A stretch of 64,000 bases of DNA from Tetracentron sinense. Taxonomy: Eukaryota > Streptophyta > Magnoliopsida > Trochodendrales > Trochodendraceae. Positions 26,301 to 41,300 of the stretch are shown here, piece after piece. The stretch lies in assembly GCA_015143295.1 (NCBI GenBank), contig CM026568.1, positions 12,964,607-13,028,606 on the forward strand, given 5' to 3'. A program made the translations under genes and the position numbers. The stretch's first letter is position 1. Every line of letters begins with the position of its first letter. Under the pieces are notes generated by a model. That model saw only the letters and a program-made list of their open reading frames with translations, had not been told where the DNA came from and did not search any database.

Positions 26301-29300
26301 GCGTATTTGAATAGTCTGCCCATTCACCCCTATCTCGTCAGGGGCTTATGCACTCTACTCTACTTGTTGGGTCCACAACTCAAGTAAGCTTCTCTAGACC
26401 ATACAAATGCGCGGGGAGCCCATGCAAACAAAGGGTTTGGTTAAGATATGCCTAATTCCACAAGTATACAAATGGAACCTAAGCATACTGGTTTGCCATT
26501 GTGCTCATTAATCACTGACGGTTGGTTGGAACCCCAGAGTATGGTGGCTGAGTCTTCAAGTCCACAATGGTTCCCAAAAGCTCTCTTCTTCCGAATATTT
26601 ACTCATGATGCCTCACTGGTTGAGGGGATATTGTGTTCTCCGCAATGGGCAAAGCAGACATTGCACCCTCCCCATGGTGGGAGTAAGCACCCTATTTTTG
26701 CACCCTTGTAGGGCCTACAAGACCTCCTGTGACCTACAAGTGAAGCCCAAAAAAGCAATAGAACTATCTCTGATCTTGGCAAAAATGATCGAGAGCTTCC
26801 ATGAGGGTATATTACCAAAATACCCTTGAGAGTTACTAAAAATGATTACCATTTTGATAAAAATAATTTAAAATATTTATCAGTGCCATTTTGGTTAATT
26901 CTAGGGTCAAAAACGAGCTTAAAACATGAAAAACAATAGGTTTTCAACGAATCGAGAGGTGACATGTGGCATTCAAAAGTTGGCCTACCCTAGGCCCCAC
27001 TTACAGAAAACATACAAGCTCAAAAGTTTTAAACCCTTCCTCCTTGTAAGGCGGAACGTGGGGATTTTTGGCTCCTCGCCAAAAATCTCCTGCTACTTGA
27101 ACCCGGGAAAAAAACCTTATGTTGACTACTTATGCTTTCGGTTGAGCAATGACAGGTAGACCAACTTCTGGTTATGTCTTACTAGGCCCCTATAACTCAA
27201 ACCCAACATCCTTCTTCTTCATTCTTGTTTTATTTGTTTTGATAGGAAATATGCATGATTGAGGAGATGAGGGGGCTAGATTGTCATAGTACATTACAAC
27301 ATGCTTGCATGATGATGAATGAATGAATGTGCATTTTAATTAATGGTACTGTAGGATTGCCAAATTAGTGTAGTCTTAAGGTTTATTTCACCTTAAATTT
27401 GGTTAAAAATCAAAGTTTAGTGGGGAAATCATTATGAATTGCTCTCTGGACCTGATTTCAGTCAGGAGCAATCATGCCTCCTTGATTTCTCATCAGACTT
27501 GGATCAGCCATCGACCATGCCTCGGTTTGTGTACAAACCTTGCATAGGCTTGATCAAGCCTCAACTGAATTTAGATTGGCATAAAAATTGAGATCTACGC
27601 TAATTTAAGTCCTTAGAATCTGGAAAAAAATCCCTATATTCTTAATTTAATTTAAATAAAAATCACGGAAACCGATACGAAACGGGCGATATGTATAGGT
27701 ATCAGTAGTCCCCAGTACGATATTTATATTGATACGAAACGGGCGATACATATCATTTATTAGTTATTTATGTTTTAGTTCATTGTGTAATTGTAATTGT
27801 GATTGCTACTTTGGTTTTTAGTTGCTTCCCATGACTTTATATTTGGTTCTTATAACTCAATTGATTTTTTTTAAAATTTAATTTAATTTTTTATTTTTTC
27901 TTAAAAAATAAAAAATTATATGTATCATCCGAAACCGATACCAAAACCGATGTGTAGAGACCCAAAACTTGCATGCCTTGTGCACATTTAATGATAACAT
28001 GGATTTTGAGTCGCTTCCCATGACATTCTAAATGTAGAATTCCGAGAATTCTAATTAAGGGATGACTCTAAAAATTATAAATAGGCCTTAACTCGTGGGT
28101 TTTAGAGTTTCCAACTATTCTAAGAACTTTTAGACATCCATGAGGAGAAAACCTAGGGTTTTTGGAAGGGTTTTCACTCAGAGAAGAAGAAAGGCTTAGA
28201 GATCGAAACGAAGGTCATTCGCAAGCTTGTGATCCTATGGAAACGATCGAGAAAGGTAGATATACTCTACTAGTCTTCAATATTATGACCATTGATGTAA
28301 AATAAGAAAAAGTAAGATAAGTTTGAAGTACGAACCCGATTAAGTATGATTTTCATTGTAAGAATCCTTCACATTTGAGTGTACCATGATTATTGATGTA
28401 TGATGAGAATTGATTATGATGTGAAGTTTGTATGATTGAACAAGGGGGGAGGGATTGAATTCTAGAGTATGTATGATTTAATATGGAGGAAGGGATATAT
28501 GACGGCATTGTTTGAATGATTGTATGTTTGGATGCATGATTTCCGGATTTGTTTCACTGCAAATAAGGATTTTAGGCCTATTATCTCCATGTATGAACCA
28601 CTTGAAAACAAGGTATGATGAATGATCTATTATGACTTGATGTTGAAGAATCATGATTATGCATGTTTAATATCCAAACCATGAGAACTATATGCCATGA
28701 AGAATGATGTATGATGTTGATCTTGCATGTTGTGATATATGTTCGGGTAAACAAGCCTTGGAATTATGGTATTGGTTGATTAGGATTTCTACCATGATAG
28801 TATGGGCTGTTATGATGGATTTCTGATGGCTCTTGGCTAATAACCTAAGGTGCAATTTAACCGAGGATTTATCATTGTTCACTCACGATAATGATATACG
28901 CACAAGCATGATAAAATCACAGTGTGAATGCATGATCGAGTTTCGCACTGCCCCAAGTACCAACATTCTAAGATTCAAGGCATGAATACCAAGTAAGTGA
29001 ATCACAAGTAAGTCGTGCGCATTGGATAATGTGCTAAGGATTGATAGCTCGGTAAGTAAAGTGTAGTTAATCTCTACCCATATATAGTGTTGAGTTATTT
29101 TAAGTTATTGCACAATGCATGAATATTGATTTCACTTATCAGAAAAGTAAAAAAAAGTAAGCACAAGTAAGAATTGTAAATTCTACTGTAGCATATCCAG
29201 AATAGGGTCCCCGTTGGAAATGGTGGCCAAGGATTTTGAATGGGACGCCATTCCAAACGGTGGCCCCTGTATTTAAACAGTAACAGTACCTGTTCTCAGG

Positions 29301-32300
29301 TCTTGTGCTATAAAGGCCACTGTTCTGGTTTTTTGCTGTATTCTGAATTTTTCAGTTACTGTTTTTACTATTTTTAGGTTAATTTTAACCTTAGGATCTA
29401 TACTGCATTCCTACAAGATCTTTAAATGCTTAGGCTACCTAAAAATCCAGAAAAACACAAAAAATTAAAAATCCAAAAAAGTTATGTTCAATTATAGTTA
29501 CTAGTTAGCGTGCTTGTTGGAACTGCGTGTAGCATGATCCTATGAAGATGGGTCTGAAGGCAACTCTTTTGGGTTCAGCTCCGTTAGTTTAAGATTTTAT
29601 TTTAGTTTTATTTCTGGTTATTTTTGTTTACCTTAGCATGATTAATTCTGTATTAGAATGATATACTTTATGGTGAATGGTTAGCCTGATTATTCCATGT
29701 TTTTGTTGCTATTTGCTATGATGATCTATTGTTAGCATGATTCTATTTCAGCATGTCGATAAAATATAAAGTTTCCATTTCAATTTCCTATTATTTGATT
29801 AGATTTAACGAGTAGGTGACCATCATTTGATGGAAATTAGGGATGCCTAACACTTTCCCTAGTCTAACTGAATCTCTTATCTAGATCTCTAATTTTTAGA
29901 CCTACCTTATCCATAACTTTACGGTTCTCATTTTCTCTTCAAATTAGAATAGGTGGCGACTCTTGTTTTAGTGTTTTATCATTATTCGTTATTGGATTTT
30001 TTTCTAATTTGGAATTGTGCTAAATTACAGGTTCCCAGTGGGAATTAAGGAAATATAAATTGCACCTCCTCATTGGTTGAGAGAGATGTCTCTCTTCCTC
30101 CGAAGAGGGATATATGACATGACCCTTTTGGATTACGTCCACACGGCTTTAGGCACGTGTGAGCAATTATGGCTTTGTCCATGATCCTACTTCCGAGGTG
30201 TGATAATGTGGTTGCGCCTTCATATTTGTGACCATGAGATTTTCGCTAACACTCAAAGTCCTCACATTCATTGGGATCTTGATATAGGTAAACAAACCAT
30301 GTGGAAAGAACTTTCCTATCTAAAATCTCCACTATCAGTGCTTGGAAACATGATGGTAATATAGTTTCTCATAATTTATGCAAATGGAAACATTCCTTTC
30401 AAATTTCTCATGTTGGTAAATACACACTTTTGAGGAATATAAAGTAATTTCATAATTTTTATATTTGTGTTCCCATGCATTAAAAGTTATTTGGTTTGAA
30501 TATTGTTTGTTTTCCTTGCAAGGATGTAATTTACGGAAATTCCTGGTAAGGACTTAGGACCTGGATTTGAGAGCATAAAAGAGCCTAGGATATATGCTTT
30601 TAATCAATCTTTGTATTAGAGCTTTGCAGTATCTCTTTGAAAATCTTAGGAGAGTGAGCTCTTGGATTTCTCAACAACTCTTTGGAGAGTGTTTTGCATT
30701 TTTAATCTTCGTATTGTCAAAGCTCTCGGATCGCTTTTACCAGGGAACATAGTCATTCACATGACAAACTAGATAAATTCTTGTTTGTGATTTTGTTATT
30801 TCTGATTTTTTTTTCTCTATCTATCACATTCTATCAATTCTATATAGCGGTGTTTCCACACAAAAAATGGTAACAAAGCAATTGATAAAGCATGGTGATG
30901 AATTCTAATACAATAAAATGGTATTAGATCGAGGTTAGGGATTTTGGATGACTGAAAATAAACATATGAGATTTAAGTTGGAGAAGTTTGACAGGAAGAA
31001 CAGTTTGTTTCTTGGCTTATGGCAAGTCAAGGTTTGGAAACGCTGATTCAGCAAGGTTTGCACAAGACCGAAGGGGAAGGCACATGACTTGAGGGTTGTC
31101 AGTGTCTCCGCTTGTGTCTTGTGGTTAAGATGTTGTATAGCAACCTCAACAAGTCCAGACAAAGCTTTGGACGAAACTTGAATGCCTCTACATGACTAGG
31201 TCCCTCACAAATTGATTATATATAAAGCAGTAATTGTACACATAGTAGATGAAGGAATATATGGGTATCTCTGATCATCTTAGGAAGTCATATAAAATTA
31301 TCTGTAAGTATTGACATAAGCTTGAGGATTTAGGACAAAACCCTAATACGGTTGTACTCTGTTCATCATATGAGCATCTGGTTAGTGTTTTTTCTGTGGC
31401 CAGGATAATATTGACATGGATAATGCTACAGCCCGTTCTCCCAAATGATTATAGGAAAAGGGTTCCCAGCAATGATGACCATTTAAAACAAGTGAGAAGG
31501 GTTATGGAAGTAAGAATGGATCCATATCAAAGTCCAGATTTTAATAAGAATGGGGAGTGTTATTTTGTCATAAGAAAATGGCACATAAAGAGGAACTATT
31601 CTAGACATGGAAAATGAGGAAACAAATGAAAAAAATAAATCTTCTGACGAACCTAGCATTGCAAGGGATAACTCAGATGGTGCTACGAAGGTTCTTTCAA
31701 TGACCATGAGTTGTGACGCTCCCCAATGAATGGATCCTTGGTTTAGGTTGTCATATTATGAATGTTAAGGTTCAATATGGATTGCACAAAGGGTAAACTT
31801 GCTCACATACATTCAAACCTTCAGGGTCCTGCAAGGGTTGCTTTGAATGTGGGATCTTTATCTTAAGCATTTTGTATACGCCTTCTAAAATAAAATGTTT
31901 GGGTTTATACCCTAAAGAGTAAGGATTAAAGGGTTTGTCAAGTAAAAGAAGTGGATGTCCATGGTTGAAAGGTAAACTAAAAAGAAGGTGAAACGCTTGC
32001 AAGCTGACAATGACAATGAATTTTGAGACAAGCAGCCTACGAAATTCTAAAAGGATCAAGACATTGTTCGGCACTATACTACATTACTCCTAAAGGCACT
32101 CCACAAATGGTGTAGCATAACTCAAATGCTTCTTGAGAAGGCACTTTTCATGTTGTCCAATATTGATCTATTAACGGAATTTTGAACGGAAGCATCAGCC
32201 ACGTCCTGTTTATGTCTTATGGATGTCTCTCTACAGTGATGGGTGTAAAAATCCCATAAGAGGTACAGTTCAGTAAACCTACTGATTAATGATTATTCTA

Positions 32301-35300
32301 ACCTTAAATTTTTTGGCTGTGCCCATGTTCATGTTAAGGATGGAAAATAAGATCCTAGAGCAAAAATTGTATTTTTTTTTGGCTATTCACAGGGGGTGTT
32401 ACAATACAAGTTATGGTGTCCTAATTCAAAGTCGTAAACTTATAATTAGTAAGGATGTGCATTTAGTGAATCTGCCATGTTATATATGAGCAAGTAAAAT
32501 GATGAAAAATGAGAATGAAGTATGGGTGATGCAATGGAGGGGAAGTTTAATACTGATCTAGATTGGTAAGATGGGAAATGGGAATAAATGACACCTAAAT
32601 CTCCCAAGGATGAAGAAGGTATCTCTGTTGAGGAGACAGATAATGAAATGCAGCAACAGCATCCCGCGCATTACAATAAACCCAAGCGAACCATTATGCC
32701 ACCTTAAAGTAGGGCTTTGAGGATAAGGTAGCTTATGCACTAATTATAGAGAATGAAGAGCCATCCACTTTTAAAACATAATAGAAGGTCAAGACATAGA
32801 CCAGTGGATGGCGGCCATATGTAATGAGATGGATTCTCTTCCCAAAAATCAGGTTCTTCGGATCTCATCAAGTCACCGAGGGGAAAAAGAGCAATCGGGT
32901 ACAAGTGGTTTTGTAAGAAGAAGGAAGGATCTCCTAGACCTAGTGGTGACAAATCTAGGAATGGTTGGTAGAGAAAGGCTACACAGAGAAGGAAGGTGTG
33001 AACTTCAACGAAGAGAGTATAATAATTGCATTTATTTCACAAGCTTTGTTGATGATTGTTTGTCTATTTTCTTATGTGCATTGATGACATGCATATTGCA
33101 ACAAAAAGCGTTTGAAATCAACAAGCTTACAGCTCATTTTAGGAGGGAACAATGAATGACTTAGGTACTGCAAAGAAAATTCCAAGTATGGAAATAAACG
33201 GATAGAAAGATAAGCATTGTATGTTTGACTCGGAGGGAGTACTTTGAGAAAGTTCTCAAGCAGTTCGGAGTGGAGAATTCTAAGCCTATGGCTACTCTTG
33301 CTGCCCATTTCAGGCTCTCGACAGCCTTATTACCAAAGGATGAAGAGAGAGAGAGAGAGTATCACTTTCCTTGTTGGCAGTCTTGTTATGTCATTTTTTC
33401 CTTGTTATCTAGTCTTTACTGTGTCTGAGTATGTAGTTACTTTGGAGGGTATTTATGTTTATTATAAACTTCTATTAATAATATATAAGAGAAAAGGGAC
33501 GGTCGATAAGACCAATTAAGTCTCTCCCCCTTTCTCTCTCATTCTTTCATCTTTCTGCTCATTTCTTTATTCTTCTCCTTTCCCTTCTTAGTTCTTAGTC
33601 TTAGATCTTCCAAGTTGATATCAGAGCACTGATCCTTGATCAAAGAAAGAACCAATGGAGGAAGAACAACAAGTGACAATTTCTGACCATAAAACTAACA
33701 TTATCAGCTGTACGGTCAGACACCTCACCCACCCGTTTACTATTAGCTTCGGGAGCTTGCTTTGCAACCTAAATATTAAAGCTTTGAGGTCAGAGGCCGG
33801 CCGCATTCTAGGATCTTCTTTCCAGCCTACCAGCAATTTATGAAAGGGAGTTGCTTCTTCTAAGGCATGTTGGCACTGGATGTTCCCAAAATGGGTACTA
33901 TAGGGTCGGGTGAATTCACATGAAACCTAGAGTGAGGGAAAATGGTGAAAATCATGAAATTTTTTGGTTTTGGGTAACTTTTTTGGTGATTTTCAGCAAT
34001 TGTGTTGAGTAGTTTGAATCAGTTTTCAGTCTACCCAAATAGATTAACATCGAGGCCAATTTTTCATATCAGGGATTGTTGGGGTAGATTTTTGGTTATG
34101 TTTGGTCAGGTTTAAATTTATACAGAGAACAAAACAAATTTTTGGAAGGACAGACCAGTATTGAATTTGTAGTGACGGTTCCCCCTTCTAGGTTTGCCTC
34201 TCAATCCTCTTTTTCTGGTTTTTTTATCTGAAATGTGGCAGCACTGTATAAGGAATTATTGGACAGATTTTACAGTTGCTTTAAGTTGTACTAGTTTTTT
34301 ATGGGTGTAAGTTTTGATTTAAAGCCTGCAGGGTATTGTTGGAGCGGGTACGATATAACAGTGGTATGGATGATCCATCCACCTTTGGTGGGGCCCCTAA
34401 TGTAATGTAGACAAGGGGTGGTCTTTAGGACAATCTGGGGATACAAATTACAATTGTAAAGTTGAATGCAACAAACTATCATGAATGGTCTGTCCGCCAA
34501 GAGGTATGCAAGCTAGGGTACCTAAATGGAAGTATTACATAGTGGGGAATTTCAGGTCCAGCATATAAGTGGAAAGCAGAAAACCTGACGGTTATCTCTT
34601 GGATTTTACACTCAATGCAGCCCCAAATTAGTCAAAGCTTTTTAAGGACTGTAAAGAAAATTTATGATTATACTGGCTAAACTTATACTCGGCAGGAAGA
34701 ACATAGCTCGGGTTTATCAGCTTCAGCATGAGATCACCCAACCAAGGCAGGGGGAACACACTCTTGTTAACTACTATTCCACCAAGGGGAACATACCTTT
34801 GCTAACCATTATTCTACCAGTCGTAGTATGGAATGAGTTGGATCAATATCAGATATTTCAGCAATCCTCTTATATTGATACAGAGCAGTACACGAAGATT
34901 TGAAAAAAACAGACATTTGAATTTCTTGGAAGCCTAAATCCATAATATGAAGTAGCCCGGGTTCAGATATTGATTCGTGATGCTTTTCCTAATCTCAGCC
35001 AAGTATACTCTTCATAAAAGTATCATAGAATGGCTATGCAGCCCAATCCAGCTGGAGAAAGGTAAGCCTTTGCCTCTTCCTACCCAATGGTATGTTGGGA
35101 AAAATAAACCCAGCGGAAAAGATAAACAAGCACACACCAAAAGAAAACAAGAGATATACGTGGTTTAGCAATAACCTACCTACGTCCACGGGTCAAGATC
35201 CATTTACTTCTTCCATATTCAAAGAAACCTTGAGAAACCAATACAATAGCACTCAACTCACCTTCTCGATGAAACCCAAAGAAGAATCCCTATCTACCCT

Positions 35301-38300
35301 CCCTTAAACGTTGCCCAAACCCTAGTATTCTTAAACCCTTTTTATTATCTCCCACTCTCAATGTCTTGCATTGCTTAGCAAACCCTAGACCTATAACTAC
35401 GTATTTATAAGCCTATACAAGAGTCCGTCTAAATAGAAACAATCCCTCTCAAAATAGGAGTTTCCAAGCAAATTCTGGAATCCAGCCTGCCTAATACCGC
35501 TTGAGTGGTGTCCAGCTCCACCCGAGCAAAATGTTCCAAGAGACTCTAACTAATCGGCTGCGAAACCGCTCGAGCGGCGCCCAACGGTGACTCTATGAAA
35601 AATTCATTCGAGCCGAATTCCTTAAAAATCTCCACCTTTGAGAGAATCTTCGAGACACCGCCACAACCAAAAGAACCGATTTGCTAATCACCAAACAAAC
35701 CTCCAAGATAAAACACCGTATCACCCATATGTGGGACACACCTCCACCTCAAATCAGAATCTCTCTCAAAATTTGGTAACCCCATTTGCAAATACCGCAA
35801 ACAATCGTTTTGACCGTATCTGTCTCTGCACCGACTGCGAAGGAGACCCACTAACTACACACAACCTTGAATCACCCCAGAAAGTCATCAACCAAATTCG
35901 ATCAAACACGGCCAAAACCCATGTGTAACCTGACAACCGTCCTTCCTTCTAGAAGAACCCTGGACAAGGACATAGGCCCATCCTCTCCGCTAAAGGCACC
36001 TCACCATCTTCTTCCTTTCGGAAAACCTACCGGAATACCCATCCCCACACCGACTACGAAAGAGACCTTAAGTGAGCTTTCTACCCTCTGCATAACATCT
36101 GGTTTCTAATTTCCTGCAGACCCTGTAGCAGCTGCACCTACAACTGTATTCTCATCCAAGAGATACATATTACCACACTTCTTCCTCTTCATCAAAACTA
36201 AGCATCCCCGCTTAATCTTGATAACTCTACCACCTGTTGTGTAGCAATAGCACTTGGAGTCTAACTGACCAAGAGAAATTAAATTCATTAGCAACTTAGG
36301 GAGATAAGCTACCCCTCCCAAAGTCCGAACCACTCTGTTAAATATTTTTATCTTCATAGTTCCAAACTCCGTGATTTCACATTCAGATCCATCACCCAAG
36401 GAAATTTTTCCTACCCCCTTTTGAAATGTATCAAAGAATTCCATATTTGAGCAAATATGAAACGAAGCCCCCGAATGGCCCCCGAATCTAATACTCATTC
36501 ACTAGTAGAATTGTCCATACCTTTGAAAACTGTGAAAGCACCTACAATGTATTCTTCATTGTAATGTGTTATTGCCGCCGAAGAATCTCTCTTCCCATCA
36601 GCACATAGTGGTCACTCCTTTTGAATTGCTTAGTTCTTTGCAATGAGAGCACTAAACCCCGCATATACCCTTGGATTTGGATCTACCCCTGCCTTTTCCA
36701 GATCCTCTCTAAGTCCCTTCCTCTTCCCCGAGCAACCAAAACATGATTATGCTTCCCATCATGATTTCGCTTCCGCCTAATCTCGTTAGAGATTAATGCT
36801 GTCGTGACCTCCTCCAATTGCAATGTATCCTTGGCATACAGAGTGTTGTCACCAAGTGCTCATATGAATCTAGAAATGATGTAAGAAGCAACATGGCATG
36901 ATCTTCTTCATCCAGCTTGACATCAACTTTCTGCAGTTGATTCAAGATCTGGTTGAACACATTCATATGCTCCATGAGATTTGCACCCTCAATCATCTTC
37001 AAGGTATTTAACAGTCTTTTAATATATAACCGATTGGTAAGGCTCTTTCCAATGTAGAGTTTTTCCAACTTCTTCCAGAGTTCCGATGTCGTTTCCTCAT
37101 CTATGCATCACGTTATCCGCAATACAGAGGCATATTGTGTTGACTGCATTTGCCTCAATGTCTTCTCAATCTGTATCGGGCATCTTTTCCAGTTTACCAG
37201 ACTCCCCCTTCAACGCTCCTGCAAGACCCTGTTGAACTAGGATAGCCTTTACCCTCATTTGGCACAAATTGAAACTCCCTTTTTCCATTAAACTTCTCCA
37301 AGGAAAATTGCCCATAATTTTTCAAAGTCATTGACAAATAATTAACCCAGAGCTCTTGTACCAATTTTTTGGAATAATAGACCTGACAGAAAAGATAAAC
37401 AAGCACACACGAAAAGAAAACAAGAGATATACGTAGTTCGGCAATAACCTGTCTACATCCACGGGTCAATATCTGATTACTTCTTCCTTATTCAAAGAAA
37501 CCTTGAGGAACCAATACAATAACACTCAACTCACCTTCTCGATGAAACCCAAACAAGAATCTTTATCTATCCTCCCTTAAACATTTCCCAAGCCCTCGTA
37601 TGCTTAAACCCTTTCTATTATCTCCCACTCTCAATGCCTTGCATTACTTAGCAAACCCTGGACCTATAACTACATATTTATAAGCCTATACAAGAGTCCT
37701 AGACTAAATGGAAACAATCCCTCTCGAAATAGGAGTTTACAAGAAAATTCCGTAATGCAACCCACCTAATACCGCTCGAGTGGTGCCCAGCTCTGCCCGA
37801 GCGGAATGCTCTAGGGGACTCTAACTGACTTGCCGCGAAACCGCTCGAGTGGCTCCACCCGAGCGGTGACTAGGAAAAATCTATTTGAGCCAAATTCCTT
37901 ACAAGGTAATAGGGGTGACAACCAAAGAAAGGGGAAGCTGAACAATAACCAAGACTACAAGGATAAATTGAATTCAATGAATTGTGATTATTGTTGTATA
38001 TCCTTTTATACCCTGGAAATCTATTAGGGCTTAATTCGTTGTCCCTCAAAATCAATCGAGTAAGTCCACCTACTGCTCACAACGCCTCTATTGGAACTTT
38101 GGCCCAATTCAACACCCATCTTCACACCCATAAAGTGATCCTATAGAACAACCTACAATTTCCCAAAGGAAGTAGTCACCATTCCAAAGGAGGCATTTTA
38201 CATCTGTTTACCCAAATGGAGGATACTTCATCTTCCTCCACCTCTTTGCCCATTCAAGTAATCACGCATCTGCTAAGCATGTAACCTCATCCACATCTAG

Positions 38301-41300
38301 TCCATTCTGGATCATCAATTCAGGAGCCTTAGATCACATGCCTAGTACGTCTTTTATATTCTCATCTTATAATTCTTGTTCTAGTCATCTCAAAGTCAAA
38401 ATAATTGATGGTTCTTTTTCATTGGTATCTGAAAAAGGAAACATCACTGTCACTCATAGTCTTTCCCTTTCATTTGCATATGCTAACCTTCTTTGTGTTA
38501 GCAGCCTAACTAAGAATCTAAATTGTGGTGTAACCTTCTTTCCATCTCATTGCGTATTTCAATTTTCAACATCTGGTGACAAGAACAGATTGGGAGTGGA
38601 CACACTTTGTTTTTTTAGATCAGGCTCATGCTTCTCCTTCTGCTCTAGTAGTTATGTTAATAAAGACCAGATCTTACTCTCGCACAATCGATTAGGTCAC
38701 TTATCTTTTTAGTCCTTAAAAATCCTATTTCCAAGTTTGATTGTGTCTATTGGATCTCATAGTTTGTATTGTGAGACTAGTGAACTAACAAATCATTGTC
38801 ATGGCTCCTTCCCTCCCAGTAATGATTCATAGAAGTTTATTTCCTTTTGAAATTGTGCATTATAATGTTGGGGAATATCTCTTACTCTATCAATCGTATG
38901 TCGTCCCAAGTACTGAAGTTGAAGTCTTCACATAACATTTTTGTCCAGATCAGTTCCCCTTCGTTGTTCCTCCTCGAATCATTGGTTGTGTGTGCTTTAT
39001 TCATGTCTTAGGGCCAAATAGGACTAAATTAGATCCCAAATTCATTTGGAATGTTCTCTTGGGGTATTTCTCCACTCAAAAGGGATACTAGTGTTTTAAT
39101 ATGGTGTCACGCAAATGATTTGTTATCATAGATGTCACCTTTTTATTAGTTTGAACCCATTTTTCCTTGTCCGCTTACCTCTCTTCAGGGGGAGCATTGT
39201 GAGTTGGAAGAGAGGCAACATTCTTCTTCAGTTGTTCTTCCTCAGCCGGTCATTGATATTCCTTTCCATTCCTATTGTTTCAGGGGTGGCACTTAGCTCC
39301 TACTAAAACTACTACTGAGAAGGAATTACAAACTTACAAGTTACACCAGATGCAATAAACTACCGATTCAGATTCCTCTGAACCAGGCTCCAATTCAGAT
39401 TCATGTAATCTTACTTCTTCCTCTTTAATGTTTGTTGATTTGTTCCTACGATTCATGATAACGCTCATATTGCCTTAAGTAGAGGGAAGCATCAGTGTAT
39501 TGTTCATCATATCTCTAACTATGTTTCTTATGCATCTTTGCCCCTGCCTATTTTGCTTTTTTGTCCTCTGTTTCTTTTGTATCTTTACCTTCTAGATTTC
39601 AAGAGGCAATTTCTTATCCTAAGTAGCATGAGGCTATGATGGAAGAAATAATGGCATTAATCAATAACGGTATATGGGAAAATTATGGATTTACCCAAAG
39701 GAAAGGAGCTGGTTGGTTGCAAGTGGGTGTTCACTATGAAACACAAGGTTGATGGGTCGATTGAAAGATATAAGGCGACGTTGGTTGCTAAAGGATATGA
39801 GGACATATAGGATTGACTAAAAAAAACGTTTGCTCCGGTTGCAAAGATAAATTCTATTAGAGTTGTGTTATCATTGACATCAAGATTTTTTTGACCTTTA
39901 CATCAAAGTTTACCAAACGAGAAGAAAAGCAAAAGCAAGAAACAGGAAGCGAGGCTCAAAAAATGTTTAGCAAACGAGAAGCAAGAAATGAGATATAGGT
40001 GCTTTATTCCATTATATTATATGGCCAATCATACCTTTTACATGAGATATTTGTGGAGAAGTAGGTGCCTTAGGTTTCAATCCAACGATACTTCCTTAGG
40101 ATCTACACCCTAGGCTTTAGAAGGGTCTATCCAATCACTTCCTACATAAATGGCCCAATTTGATCACTAAATGGGACACGATGGAAGCTCTTTCTTTCTG
40201 GAAAGCGAGCCTAGGAAGCAAGCTTCACATAGCTTCCTTGCAACTATGTTTTACATCAAAATGTCTTCTTTAATGGAGATTTGCGGGAGGAAGTGTATAT
40301 GGCTCCTCCGTCAAGATCCAAACTTCCTAACAATGAGGGATAGTCTGCAAATTAAAGAAGATGGTATTGATATGAAATAGTCGCATCGGGCTTGGTTTGA
40401 GAGGTTTCGTATGGCTATGATGAGAATGGGTTACTCGCTAGGTCATGCAGATCACACTCTTTGTAAGACGTCGTGGGCGACTAATTACTGCTCCAATTGT
40501 CTATGTTGATGATGTTGCGGTGATAGATAATGTTTCTCTAGGATTGGAAAGTTGAAAACAAATTGACACATGAGTTTGAAATCAAGGACCTAAAGATTCA
40601 CTAGAGATTGGAAAGTTGAAAAAAAAAGTGATAGATAATGATTCGCTACTGATTGGAAAGTTGGAAAAAATTTGGCACAGGAGTTTGAAATCAAGGACCT
40701 AGGACGTCTCGAGTATTTTCTGGATATAGAGAGCGATTAAAAAGTTGAAAGACTACTACAACTATTATTATTATTATGGGTGTAGATACATCGTATCATA
40801 TCATTAAGTAATTAAGGGTATTATTGTAATCTTTTTATAAGTAGTATAAATAATAATAAAATTGAAAATCAGCCCCTAATCATTTCTCTTCTTCATCTTT
40901 TCATCTAAGCTTTCTTTGTCTTGGTTTCTCTTTCTACTCCTTCAAAGTTCAAACCACTCTGAGCTCAAGAATCTTCTAGGATATCCAAAGTTTTGAATTG
41001 ATTTAAACAGTCAACCTATGTTTATCCGCTCAACTTCCTTTGTAGAAGCTTTTCCATACATAAAGCAACGAACATACTAGAGTCGTACCTATCATTAGGC
41101 ACACATGGAGCACTTCTAGTTTTATTCTTCTAAGTTCAAGGGAAATATCTCTACTCTACCAAGTCAAGTTGCTTCGATTTCTCTATTACCAATTTACCAT
41201 TACTCTAGGTCTCGTAACGGAATCTTACTGAACATCGAAAGTCAAATGTGACTGATCATCATCATCAAAGGAGACTTATTCCAAATTTTTGTGGGTCGGG

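Larger units (their letters stand above)
33372..40740 (+). mobile_element. Decayed Ty1/copia element B, with two nested insertions
   Basis: A probable 5' LTR (33372-33612) is followed by TTGATATCAGAGCAC, a tRNA-Met primer-binding site. Gag is at 34456-35090 (LNATNYHEWSVR, RVQILIRDAFPNLSQ) and continues after the nested element at 37904 (zinc-knuckle region DYKDKLNSMNCDYC). Protease WIINSGALDHM is at about 38310, then LLSHNRLGHLSF (GAG-pre-integrase) at 38675-38710. Reverse transcriptase (VGCKWVFTMKHKVDGSIERY) is near 39715-39765, resuming at 40261 after a second insertion (GDLREEVYMAPPS). Integrase is largely missing. The 3' LTR is uncertain. Confidence 0.7.
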
